A stretch of 64,000 bases of DNA from Terebella lapidaria (taxonomy: Eukaryota; Annelida; Polychaeta; Terebellida; Terebellidae), in assembly GCA_949152475.1 (NCBI GenBank), contig OX424560.1:24553106-24617105 (forward strand). Reading direction: 5' to 3'. Under the pieces are notes generated by a model that was given only the letters and a program-made list of their open reading frames with translations, was not told the DNA's origin and ran no database searches. Position numbers and translations under genes: made by a program. Below are positions 24,401-35,429 of the stretch, in pieces; the stretch's first letter is position 1; every line of letters starts with the position of its first letter.

Positions 24401-26925
24401 AAAGGAAATAAAAGAGGCCGGTTCAAAAAGTATATATAAAGTAAAATATCGTCGATGACGTTATTTTGGCTATGGTGAGCGTCAGATAATCCAAACGGGG
24501 CATAGAAGCTAATTGTTGACAATATTATTGGCATTGATTCCTCATATATATAATTCACAGTCGCTCTAAATCATGACTGAAAAAAAACCTTGATTTATCA
24601 CGAAGAATTCCAAATGACTAGTACACATTACAGACTTTCAAATCTAGCAACATATGCGATGTTCTAATAGCGAACATTTGGTTTACAAAATCATGATGGA
24701 CTAAAAACATTGGGCGGGGGCGAGGTTGTGGAATGGCACTTGGCAGGTTTGAGCTACATAGTAGACTGGGGTATGATTTGAAGTAAATGTCTTGGAATGT
24801 TTAGTTTTGAAGTCATGTATGCCAAAAACCTGGCTTGAAACCATTTCTAAAGATGACATAAAACCCACCTCCATATTAGTGCCAAACTTCCAAAGTTATC
24901 AATTTCCCATGATATTTTGTAATCGTTTACTGTCAGGCAAATTTGTTACTGGAATGTGTACGCAAAAACTTAGGCCACACGTATAAGGACACATTTTCAC
25001 AGTATGCCACTTTATCAGTCATGCTCAGTTAACGAAGTTCGGCGGATACTATGGATTTGTCTCCGTCACGCCGCGTCCGCCGTGGAGATTTCCTTGTGAA
25101 CGCTCTACAGGTTGCAAATCTTAACCGAAACTAATAATTTTTCATACAGACACATCTTATGGTAAGATCCCGACACCAATCGATTTTGGTTGCCATAGCA
25201 ACCAAGTTGGCCGATTGGCGACACATTTTGTGCTCAAATTAGCCTGTTTAACACACATGGCTTGTGAACGCTCTACGAGTGGGAGTTTTCGATGAATGAG
25301 CAAACACTCGTGAAATATGAAATTGTTTTGCTCATAAAATAGTCCTGATAGTGACATTCACCAGCTAGCATATAATACGAAAAATAAATGAAACGAACAT
25401 GGACAAAAAATTACATTTACATGACAACAACATTGATATATATGTGTCTCTTTTTCTAAGTTGACTGAAGCAACACCTCCGAATTTGATGCGAAATAGTC
25501 AAAACAGATGCACATAATATTTAATGTATTGTAACTTCAGTTCGGTGAATACATTCCATGTTTCAACCTAATCCATTAGGGCATTCTGTTTCCTCATCGT
25601 TCGTTCCAATACATTATCTCAAACCACAATGAAGTGTACTTGTCTGTAGAGAAGAACGCGATATTTTGTAGTCCAATGTGCCATTTTATATCTCTGAACG
25701 TGAAGGAAAAAATATGGTAATAGTGCGTTCGATAGGCAGACATCGATGAAGTTTCCAATGAACAGTTTCACCATTATCCATTCAAACGTCCACAGATGTA
25801 CTTAAAATATATGCAGGCAGTAAGATTTCTTAAAGCTCTCAAGTCATCGCCGTTTTTCAGCGGTTCGGTTTTGCGCTGGTATGCGGTTTTTTTAGGCGGC
25901 GAACATAGGACGCAGTTCGGGTCTACGGTATCGGCAGCGTGCACGAAGTACGACAACGATTGGGGATTCCCCTTCCGCCTACGTTAACTTAACGTGGCGG
26001 TTGGCCTTGACTTTCACACAACATACACGACGACTCCCGATGGTAGATGTAATCCTGCGAGTTGCAGAGACAGGTCTCTTTTCCTTCTTCATAGCGGATC
26101 GCGCAATTGAACAGCTTCTGCCTCTTGACCTTGACTTTGACCTTGCACTCCCCCAGATGACAAGTCCACAAAAATGGCGTCGTTTTCTCACATCGTACAA
26201 GTTCTGATCGGAGCATACTTAGCATCAGATAGAGACATTGTTCATCGCTTGGATGCATTAAATCTGGCGGACTGTCGCCTTGATTTGCTGTGCAATAGCA
26301 CTCAAGACGACTCGTGTAGAACGGGTCTGGGAACGGTTTGCGCCGGATGTACTCCCTGAGTCGCCTTCCTGACCATTATTTGTCAGCAATTTTGTAGTTG
26401 CGTGGTCTTTTAAGTGGTGTAATACGGCACAAACCATCGTGTGCTTGTCGTCATTTCCGTGTCTGGGAACCTCGTGCATCGCTATGGCGCCCGTGTGCTT
26501 CACTCGGTCATGGGTATCTTTCTCTTGCATTGGTCTGCAATAAAGTAAAAGTGAAATATCCTTCAATAATTTTATATTGACTTGTGTTATTTTCAAGCTC
26601 GGGTAGGTTTAGTGTGCATTTTAATAGCAGTTTCCTAATGAATGTACGATCAGGACACGTTGACTTGATTCACTAAACGTTACAGCTTAATCAATGTCAA
26701 TCATTTTGAGAAAGTGTAGGACAGTTCTGCTGTTGTGATTGGTATTTAAAATTATTTGCATTCAGGTTTAATTCACTAAAACAGGCAAACTAATGAGGTA
26801 ATGCATAGGATATGCAAATGGAAATTGAATGAGTGGTGATGCGTGTATTTTTAATTGAGTTGCTCCACATCCAAGGCAGTTAAATAAATGAGTTTGGCAG
26901 CGTGATCACACTTCGTAAGGAGCAA
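24400..26925. other. Low-copy spacer, no gene supported
   Basis: It has no counterpart elsewhere in the window apart from two GAACGCTCTAC fragments (about 25097 and 25267). These resemble a GCGCTCTACAGG sequence inside the giant element (about 30372 and 33032). Overlapping frames at 25980-26600 on both strands are open for 60-112 codons and locally GC-richer, with cysteines on the minus strand, but I recognise no domain and no consistent splice pattern. Octamer-like ATTTGCAT (about 26754) and ATGCAAAT (about 26813) occur near the giant element's edge; they may be chance. Confidence 0.5.
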
Positions 26926-26933
26926 TTTAATTT
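26926..26933. repeat. Left target site duplication TTTAATTT
   Basis: It is identical to 43049-43056 and abuts the left terminal repeat. Confidence 0.9.
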
Positions 26934-27391
26934 GGCTTACTGTAAAAAACGAAACGAAATGAAATGAAACGAAACGAGTGAAGTATAGGGTGTTCTCAAA
27001 ATATTTTTTCTCCAGATTTTTTCCCCAATTAATTTCTACAATTTTTTTTTATAATCCACATCAATGAAAACGACAGGTTCCTTTTTTGTTACCCTCGCCC
27101 CGGAGGGGGGGGCGAGGGTATTGCATGTCTGACTGTCTGTCCATGCGCATAACTCCGACACAAATGGTCCGATCGATGTGAGATTAATAGAGATGAAGCG
27201 GTATGGACGTGGCTTGAGCCTCAAGTTTTGACACCAAATATTGTACACACATGACATGTGATTTTACATCAAGGACAGCAGATATCCCTGGGAGGCCGGC
27301 GGAGATCAAGTGCATGAGAAAAGTGGTGGATGTACATACTGCTGCTTGACACATGATAGTTTATGGTTTAGAGATCACTGGTCAATTATTA
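26934..27391 (+). repeat. Left terminal inverted repeat of the giant element
   Basis: It starts with GGCTTACTG and GAAACGAAA-type repeats. It then contains a CCTCGCCCCGG/GGGGCGAGGG hairpin near 27095, and ends at GTCAATTATTA. It is collinear with the reverse complement of 42590-43048 with a few indels in homopolymers and one or two substitutions (for example GGCTTGAGCC against GGCTAGAGCC). Confidence 0.9.
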
Positions 27392-27484
27392 CTTGGCAAA
27401 ATAAATTTTGCCAAGTATGTTGGTCAGTCATCTTGTTACTTGGCAAAATAAATTTTGCCAAGTATGTTGGTCAGTCATCTTGTT
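27391..27484 (+). repeat. Duplicated 47-bp unit with a perfect hairpin
   Basis: ACTTGGCAAAAT…ATTTTGCCAAGT plus ATGTTGGTCAGTC occurs twice in tandem with a 47-bp period, then runs into a GTTTGTTTG tract. It is a sister of the ACTTGACGAAAT hairpins near 30212 and 30297. Confidence 0.85.
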
Positions 27485-28930
27485 TGTTTGTATGTTTGTC
27501 TGTCCGTCCGTTCGCACGCTAGCGGGCGCAATTCTTGCCGGATTTTCATGAACTTTTGACACAACATGTGCAAGTATCTTCCTCATAAGCCTTTCGTTTC
27601 TGAAGGTCAAAGGTCAAAAATTGACGCCAAGGTCGTTCAAAAACCAAAATATTAAAAATCGTAATAACTCCAGTTATATTTTATCTGGAGTTTCGAGATT
27701 TCTTGCATCGATTACTATGGCCAATTCTGCATCTTTTGGTGTATGGCCGACAGCTGTTGCATCAAAATTGACGATTTTGACTCCAGGTTAAAAAGACGGG
27801 GGTCAGGAGTTTCTGGATCAAAAGTTTCATGCATTGCTGTGCGGTCAATTCTTGTCGGATTCTCATGAAATTTTGACAGCATATGCACACAGTATAACGG
27901 CACATTCGTGTTGTTTCTCAAGGTCAAAGGTCAAGAATTAACGCCAAGGTCATTGAAAAACCACAAAATTAAAAATCGTCATAACTCCACTTTCATTCCA
28001 CCTGCACTTCCAAAAGTGTTCACGTCTTTTACTATGGCCAATTCTGCATCATTTGATGTATGACCGACAGCGGTTGAGTCAAAATTGAGGATTTAAACTC
28101 CAGGTGAAATAAATGGGGGTCAGGAATTTCGGATCCAAAGTTTAACACATTGCTGTGCGGTCGATTCTTGTGTGATTTTGACGAAATTCTCACATAATAT
28201 GTGCACGGAATGTCCGCATAACCCTTTTGATTTGGAACATCATAGCTCTCAAACTGTTGTCACGGCAACAGAAAATCGTTACTGAAAAGCATTACATGAA
28301 AACGATAATAGCATTGCTATATGAAACACTCTGCTTCACATCGCCAGCCACGTTAGTGCTGAGCGTAGAGTGTAGGACTTTGAATCCACAAACCCGGGTT
28401 CAATACTATCTCAAAACTATTTTTTTTCTCCATTATGAGATCATGTATTCAATTCCAAACAAGGAAACAACACATTCGTAGTGTACAAATTCAGCAAATA
28501 TATATAGCAGCAGTAATCTTCGTCATTTCTATGTCATCACACTCAATTATTTCTTGGTATATATGTTTCCAAGTCATTTACAGTGTCTCATTGGTTCCAT
28601 TATGATCATGTGTTTCATGCATCATAGCGCATCTGTGTTATCTCCTGAATATACAAAACTCGGTTGCGTAGTAATACAGTATATCATATATGTATCCAAA
28701 TGTAGGTCTCAAACAACATTTCTTTTGTTTTCTGACTCAGAGGTGTACAAGTGATGTAATAAAGCCTAAAAATCTGGTCTAAATACAGTCTGTGTCAAGC
28801 AACAGGCCACTTTATATCAGAACTATTGGGGGTGATCAACCGGCGGAGGAAACCTTCCCCATTCCCGGTTTTTAGCAGTAATTTGCCATAGAGGAACTGT
28901 TACAATACAACACAACTTGTCGGCCACTTT
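27485..28930 (+). repeat. Internal module alpha, copy 1
   Basis: It begins with TTTGTATGTTTGTCTGTC and AGCGGGCGCAATTCTTG, and carries two AGGTCAAAGGTCA motifs (27604 and 27921). Copies lie at 35430-36600 and 39100-40560. Frames are open only in short runs and shift between copies, so it does not look coding. Confidence 0.85.
28341..28412 (+). repeat. tRNA-like cassette 1
   Basis: An A-box-like GTTAGTGCTGAGCGTAGAG is followed about 30 bp later by CCGGGTTCAATAC, which resembles a B box. The acceptor and T stems do not pair well, so it is tRNA-derived rather than a working tRNA gene. It lies inside module alpha and is followed by a T-run. Confidence 0.55.
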
Positions 28931-28990
28931 GGTGCAGTGCGTAGAGCTCAGGACTTTGAATCCACAGACCCGGGTTCAAATCTCTCTTGA
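28919..28990 (+). repeat. tRNA-like cassette 2
   Basis: Reads TTGGTGCAGTGCGTAGAGC … ACTTTGAATCC … CCGGGTTCAAATC. This copy has the best B box (GGTTCAAATC) of the set. Confidence 0.6.
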
Positions 28991-29109
28991 AATTATTTTA
29001 TTTTTATTTTCAACTTACACAATCATGATCATGAATTTCGTTCTAAACAACATAACAACACAATTTAATAACTGTATCAAGCTAGTGTAAAAGCTAGTGT
29101 ATAGACTTC

Positions 29110-29935
29110 TTTTCCAGTTCATTACTTTATTTTGCCAAGTCCTAGCTCTCTGAGCGATTGCTTCAGTTGTATGTTGCTCAGCGATCAAATATGTGTTCTG
29201 TCCGTCTGTTTGCACGATAGCGGGCGCAATCCTTGTCGGAATGACATGAAATTTTCAAAGAAGATGCGCATAAGACTCTTGCACAAACCTATTGATTTTG
29301 AAGGTCATAGCTTAAAAACTGTTGTCTTGGCGACTGAAAAACCGATACATAACTATAACTATGGAGGCTGGAAAACCATAAAGTAACTGTTACATGGAAT
29401 ACACTTCTTCACACTGTCGGCAACATTGGTGCAGTGGATAGAGCGTAAGACTTTGAATCTGAAGACCCGTGTTCAACCCTCCCTCAAAACTCTAATCTCT
29501 TTTATCTCTAACTTAGTTTTTATACAGTCAGTTGCAGTGTTATTTCTAGTTTATAATGCACCTTTCACATTTGTAATAAATTGAAAACTCGCCGAGATAT
29601 CAAAGTAGAAAGAGCAGTGGGGTAAATCTGATTCTCAATCCGTTCACACGCCAATAAGCTGTAGAAACGATTACCCCCTGTGGACATGTCCCGTCCTAAA
29701 TACACACGCTCGGTTGCATAGCAATACAGTATATCATATATGTATCCAGATGCAGATCTCAAACAACATTTCAGTGGTTTTCTAACTCAGTGATGTACAA
29801 GTGATATAACAAAGCCTAAAACTCTAGTCTAAATACAGTCTGTGTCAAGCGACAGGCTCCCTTATATCAGGACTGCTGGCGGTGACGAACCGGCCCCTTT
29901 CCCGGTTTTCAGCAGAACATACAATAAATACACAA
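29110..29935 (+). repeat. Internal module beta, copy 1
   Basis: It starts at ATTTTGCCAAGTCCTAGC and includes GCGATCAAATATGTGTTC and AGCGGGCGCAATCCTTGTC. Other copies are at 36790-37310 and 37970-38790. Isolated copies of its first about 40 bp occur near 30172, 39055 and 40807. Its start contains one arm of the TTTTGCCAAGT hairpin. Confidence 0.8.
29416..29487 (+). repeat. tRNA-like cassette 3
   Basis: Reads TTGGTGCAGTGGATAGAGC, closest of all to a tRNA D arm. An anticodon-like arm TAAGA-CTTTGAA-TCTGA pairs at four of five positions, followed by CGTGTTCAACC. Confidence 0.6.
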
Positions 29936-29942
29936 CTTCACG

Positions 29943-30014
29943 CTGTCGGTCACGTTGGTGCTGTGCATAGAGCTCAGGACTCTGAATCCACAGACCCGGG
30001 TTCAACTCTCTCTC
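29943..30014 (+). repeat. tRNA-like cassette 4
   Basis: GTTGGTGCTGTGCATAGAGC … CCGGGTTCAACTC, followed by CTCAAAACTTG and a T-run. Confidence 0.55.
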
Positions 30015-30211
30015 AAAACTTGTTTTTTCTCTCTAACTTACAGGATGATGTCTTTTATAGCATAACTGCACAATTTGGCAAATAGATAATTTATGAAGAA
30101 AAGAACTATTCAATACTCTCTCAGAACGTTTTTTAGCTGGTTTATAGACTTCTCTTCAAGTTCATTAACTTTATTTTGCCAAGTCCTAGCTCTCTGAGCG
30201 ATTGCTTCATT

Positions 30212-30256
30212 ACTTGACGAAATTAAATTTCGTCAAGTATGTTGGTCAGTTGCGTT

Positions 30257-30287
<31 letters not shown>

Positions 30288-30400
30288 TTGTTTGTTACTT
30301 GACGAAATCAAAGATTTTGTCAAGTATGTTGATCGGTGCCGTTTGTTTTTTTGTTTGTTTGTTTGTTTGTTAGCGCTCTACAGGCCACAGTTTTGATCGG
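30212..30400 (+). repeat. Paired ACTTGACGAAAT hairpins with TGTC and GTTT microsatellites
   Basis: A 27-bp hairpin (30212-30238) and a second, imperfect one (30297-30325) both lead into ATGTTGRTCRGT. They are followed by (TGTC)n and (GTTT)n tracts, then TTAGCGCTCTACAGG. Related junctions occur at 32985 and 35397, so this looks like a recurring module end. Confidence 0.75.
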
Positions 30401-31160
30401 ATTGTTACCAAATTTTCAGGGTGAGTTCTGTAGGTCAATAGGCAGACAACGATTGCTTTTGGTCAAAATCTCTAAAAAATTGTTTCCATGGCAACAGAAA
30501 ACATGAAAAACACATAAAAGACTATAACTCTGGTTCTAATTGTCATAGAGACTTCAAATTAAGTGCATATTGTAGATATACTCGAGTTCTATCTTCCGTG
30601 ACCTTGACCTTGAACTTTGACCTTTACCTTGAGAAGTTCGCTTGAGGTCAAAGTCAAGGTCAAGTACGAAGGTCGGCACAGCATATCGAGTAGTATATCT
30701 TTGGAAAGGTCTCGAGCCCCTGATTCCAGTGATATCTCATTTTTGGCGCTGCGACGTAAACTGACGTCATAATGACGTCATAAACGTCAAAAATCCGAAA
30801 TTTCAAAGGGCCATAACACCGTCAATAGTGAATGGAATCCTTTGAAATTTGATATGCACTTTGACAGCATTGACTTCTACGAATTTAAGTGCAAAGGTCA
30901 AAGGTCAAGGTCAAGGTCATCGAAATCCCAGAAAAACACGTTTCCGGTAATAACATCTGTTTGAATCATTGTGGGCTCATGAAATTTGAACCATGTCATT
31001 CAGAAGAGGTATATCAATCAGACAAATATGTCAAATCCATGATTGACCTCGAATTTTGTCTATAATCTGACAAAGCTTAATCAGAATCTTATGAGGATTC
31101 TGGATTTTACAGATATTTTTAATGTTTTCATGGCTCCAATTTTCACAAATTTAATGAACA
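30400..31160. repeat. Single-copy interior segment rich in AGGTCA half-sites
   Basis: No gene seen. It includes a 20-bp-arm hairpin at 30603-30664 (CTTGACCTTGAACTTTGACC against its complement), one perfect AGGTCAAAGGTCA at 30895, and two TGACGTCA sites at 30762 and 30773. Confidence 0.6.
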
Positions 31161-31560
31161 TTAATTTTAAAGCATTTCCTTGCAGTCAGTTGCAGTGTTA
31201 TTTCTAGTTTATGGTCCACTTTTCACATTTGGAATAAATTGAAAACTCGCCGAGATATCAAAGTAGAAAGAGCAGTGGGGGTGAATTTGATTCTCAATCC
31301 GTTCAGATGCTAATAAGCTGTAGAAACGATTACCCCCTGTGGACATGTCCCCTTCTAAATATACACACTCGGTTGGATAGTAGTACAGTATATCATATAT
31401 GTATCCAAGTGCTCATCTCAAACAACATTTCTTTTGCTTTTTGACTCAGAGGTGTCCAACTGGTATGATAAAGTCTAAAACTCATGTCTAAATACAGTCT
31501 GGGTCAAGCGACAGGCCACTATATATCAGAATTTTTGGGCATGACGAACCGGCATAGCAA
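31160..31560 (+). repeat. Partial module beta fragment
   Basis: From GCAGTCAGTTGCAGTG onward it matches the second half of module beta (29520-29900 and 38355-38760), without the module's start or tRNA-like part. Confidence 0.7.
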
Positions 31561-31968
31561 CCGGCCCCATTCCCGGTTTTCAGCAGAATTTGTCTCACGA
31601 TCAAAGGTCCTGTGCATGCATCAGATATTTATGACAACAGAATCGCTCCCATCATAAGCAAAATTGCATGCTTCACTCTTTTGTCTTTTCGCACTCTAGC
31701 GTCCACAATTTTTGCGCTAGCATCCCCAAACTTCTTTGATGTACAGCTATCAGCTCTGTTACGGCACTGCACGTTTTTAAAAAAAAATCGGTTCATTGAT
31801 GACGTCACCAAAAATTCCTAAAAACTCGAAAAATCCCTATCTCTCATCATTAGCGAATTTTCAAAAATTCACACCGGAGTCATATTTAGTGCGATACCTC
31901 TGAAATTTGACACATTGATGAATGATGATATCGTCCATCAAACCGCGAAGTTTTGTTTGGATCCATCG

Positions 31969-32890
31969 AACGTCAATGACGTCACGACGTAAAACGTCAA
32001 TTTTTGAAATTAGGCTATATCTCAAAAAGTATTCGTCGTACAGAGAAGCGGATTGCACCACTGGAAAGCTCGTTGAATTCTGGTTTAGGAGGGTGCTGTC
32101 CGATACTTTTCCGCTATGATAAATTTTTCGCTATGACGTCATAAACGTAAGGCCGGTCATATCAATTTTTCGACTTTTCAGCGAACATTCAAACCTACAC
32201 TGTGCTCTCAAATTTGAAGGTATTGGACTGTGATTATGAGAACATATGTGGCATATTATTACCCAGTCATATACCGCGTTTCAACATGCCACGTGCAACG
32301 TCAATGACGTCATGACGTAAAACGTCAATTTTCAAAATGGAGCTATATATTGAAAAGTATTCATCGTACAGAGAAGCGCATCACACCACTGGAAAGCTCG
32401 TTGAATTCTGGTTTAGGAGGGTGCTGTTAGATACTTTTCTGCTATAATAGATTTTTCGCTATGACGTCATAAACGTAAGGCCAGTGATATAAATTTTTTG
32501 ATATTTCAGCAAACATTCAAACCTACACCATGCACTCAAATTTGAAGGTATTGGACTGTGATTATGAGACTATATGTGGCATATTAATACCCAGTCATAT
32601 ACCGAGTTTCAACACGTTACGGGCAACGTCAATGACGTCATGACGTATAACGTCAATTTTCAAAATGGAGCTATATATTGAAAAGTATTCGTCGTACAGA
32701 GAAGCGGATTGAACCACTGGAGAGCTCGTTGAATTCTGGTTTGAGAGGGAGCTGTCCGAGACTTTTTCGCCACGATAGATTTTTCGCTATGACGTCATAA
32801 ACGTAAGGCCGGTCATATAAATTTTTCGACATTCCAGCAAACATTCAAACCTACACCATGAACTCAAATTTGAAGGTATTGGACTGAATG
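31969..32890 (+). repeat. Tandem array delta, about 328-bp period, 2.8 units
   Basis: The block AACGTCAATGACGTCA recurs at 31969, 32297 and about 32625, giving a 328-bp period; the third unit is cut short at TTGGACTG. Each unit holds two TGACGTCA palindromes about 157 bp apart, a CACTGGAAAGCTCGTTGAA block and a CAAACATTCAAACCTACAC block. Confidence 0.9.
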
Positions 32891-33059
32891 TCTATGCCTA
32901 AATAGCATGTTGTCTAATATAACCTGCAAAATTTCAGGGTCACATCTCAGAGGTCAAGGTCAGGATCAGTTCAGTAATCATTTCGTCAAGCTTACGACCT
33001 ATGGTCGCTGGTTTGTTTGTTTGTTTGTTAGCGCTCTACAGGTCACAATTTTGATCGTA

Positions 33060-34420
33060 AAGTCCCGAAAATTTGTCAGAAGACGTGCAATTAGTACTCG
33101 ACCAAGTGATTAACTTTTGGGAGGTCAAGGTCAAAAACTGGGGTCAAGGTCAAGGAAAAGGTCAAAATCGAAAAATCGCAATAACTCCGTTTCTAATCAA
33201 TATTATTTTTTCTAGGTATTTTTATATTTTTCTATGGTCAATTCCGCATCATATGATGCATGCCCGATGGTCGTATGACCAAAACTCCCGATTTCCGGTC
33301 CAGGTCGAAAATTTGGGGGTCACGAATTTAGGTTTTTCCTGCCTCACAATATTCAAAACCATATAATAGAGCAAGTTCCCGATAGATGTTCCTGATTTTT
33401 ACTCAGAAGTTGTGCCTTATCACACAAAACACGATTGTGAAGTTATAGGACTCAAGGTCAAGAATTAGCGTTAAGGTCATAGTAAAGGTCAAAATCGAAA
33501 AATCGCAATAACTTCGCTTCTGATCAAAATTAATTTTTCTAAACATTTTTGTATTTTTATTTGGTCAATTCGACATCAGCTGACGTATGTCCGATGGTTG
33601 TACGACCAAAACTCCCGATTATCGCCCAAGGTCGAACATTTGGGGGTTTTGAGATCATTTGAATTTTGTACAATATTCAAACCGTTATTGTGGAGTCAAA
33701 ATCCAATATAAGTTGCTGATTTTTAATCAGTAGGTGTGTCTTCTCACACTGAACATATGTGTAAAGGTGTAGGACTCAAGATCAAGAATTACAGTTAAAG
33801 TCATAGTAAAGGTCAAAATCGAAAAATCGCAATAACTCCGTTTCTATTCAATGTTAATTTTTGTGAGTATTTTTATATTTTTTTATGGTCAATTCCACGT
33901 CCTGTGGTGCATGCCCGATGGTCGTACGACCAAAATTGCCGATTTTCGGTCCGGGTCAAAAATTCGAGGGTCTTGATTTTATGGTTTCATGTCTCGCAAC
34001 TTCAACCCCATATTGCGAGGCCAGGTTCTGATATGTGTTATTGATTTTTATTGAAATTGAACAAATCTGTGGAGTTTCTTAACTCAAGGTCGAAAATTGA
34101 GGTCAAGGTCATGTAAAAGGTCAAAATCGAAAAATCGCAATAACTCCACTTTCGATCAACATTAATTTTTGTCAGTATTTTTGTATTTTTGTATGGTCAA
34201 TTCGGCGTCAAATGGTGTATGTGCGATGGTCGTACGACCAAAACTCCCGATTATCGCCCGATGCCGAAAATCTGGGGGTCATGTGCAAGTTGCATAGTTG
34301 TAGCCCTAGAGTAGTGGCCGCAAAATTACCTAACATAAGTTGCCAATTTATAGGAAATATGAAATGTTTTATGCAGATTTGAATACACAAATATGAAATG
34401 TGGACTTTTCTTGCTCTAAT
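33060..34420 (+). repeat. Tandem array epsilon, 308-327-bp period, about four units
   Basis: GGTCAAAATCGAAAAATCGC recurs at 33160, 33487, 33811 and 34119, that is at 327, 324 and 308 bp. Units share TATGGTCAATTC, CCCGATGGTCGTA and GACCAAAACTCCCGAT. The sequence is unrelated to array delta even though the period is nearly the same. Confidence 0.9.
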
Positions 34421-34593
34421 TCTCCAATTGAGTTGACTGTGAAAGTTGGTTATCAATATTAGTTTGGGTTATAAAGTTACAGTTATTTTGGGATCGATTT
34501 CTTCGTGCAGTCATGCCGACATGCATGCGGTCATACATGTACAGTAAAAGTTGTTCACAATGGGGAAGGGAATACGGCAAAAAGTTGTATGAT

Positions 34594-34676
34594 GGCTTTG
34601 TGGCCGAGTGGTTACAGTGCTCACTCTCTAACACGTAGGCTGTTGACTCTGTGGGTTCGAATCTACCTGCTGGTAA
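34594..34676 (+). tRNA. tRNA-Ser-like sequence (tRNA-derived SINE head or pseudogene)
   Basis: A perfect A box, TGGCCGAGTGG (34601), and a perfect B box, GGTTCGAATC (34654), are spaced as in a long-variable-arm tRNA, and a T-run follows. The would-be acceptor ends do not pair and the anticodon stem is weak, so I read it as tRNA-Ser-derived and not a functional gene. It lies inside the giant element and is unrelated to the eleven cassettes there. Confidence 0.55.
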
Positions 34677-34739
34677 AAATTTTTTTTGCTCTTTGTTTTT
34701 TTTTAGAATATCCAGTACCATTATAATCTATTATAGCGG

Positions 34740-35395
34740 TTATCCAAGAACTTTTTGCAATGTGTTATGATATATTAATAATATACACTGTTGAATGATC
34801 ATTTGGTAGGAATATGGGCATTATGTCGTGCGAAAATTGTCGTCGCCTCTGTCATATAATACCAGTATGGCATACAAAAACGGCCATCACGATCTGCTTG
34901 AATTCATTAGATGGTTCTCCAAAGATGCAGCATCATGATATGAAAGTTACCAAGTTGTAGTAACGAACATTAATAGCAATACTGTATTTTATGATTTTTT
35001 TTATATTGACATCATCAAAATTTTGTGCTGTTAGTAGTATATACTATGTTGATACACACATCGATTGGATGTTTTAAATGAGTCAGTCTCAAATGGCTGG
35101 GTCTTGCTCAGGAGACGTCATAAACTTTCAATATGTATGTCTGCTCAGGAGTTGTGCATTATTAATTCTAACAAATTTTTGAAAATTCCGAATTCAGGGA
35201 CAAGTATTAAGGCCAAGGTCACTGTGTAAATGAAGCAACTCTTGTCTAATTTCTAAAATTGTGAATTCTACTGCTGGGTGATGCTCAGGAGGTGTCTTAA
35301 ATGTGTCAATTTCTAATGCTAGTTGTTCAGTAAATATTTTCAATGTGTAAATTATGAGTAAATGTTTTAAATGTAAATAAACAAATGTGTAGATA
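34740..35395. other. Giant-element interior, nothing recognised
   Basis: Single-copy, AT-rich and with no repeats shared elsewhere. It ends at TTTCGTCAAGTGTTGG, a module-end motif. Confidence 0.5.
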
Positions 35396-35429
35396 TTTCG
35401 TCAAGTGTTGGCCTATGGCCGATTTTTTG

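Noticed and set aside
25980..26600. Cysteine-containing and basic minus-strand frames as an exon
   Set aside because: Several frames are open at once over GC-richer sequence, and I could not find a consistent acceptor/donor pair or known motif.
26754..26820. Octamer motifs ATTTGCAT and ATGCAAAT as a host promoter
   Set aside because: Two 8-mers in AT-rich DNA are weak evidence and no gene follows.
27391..27484. CRISPR-like short repeats
   Set aside because: Only two copies in direct tandem without unique spacers, in a eukaryotic repeat context.
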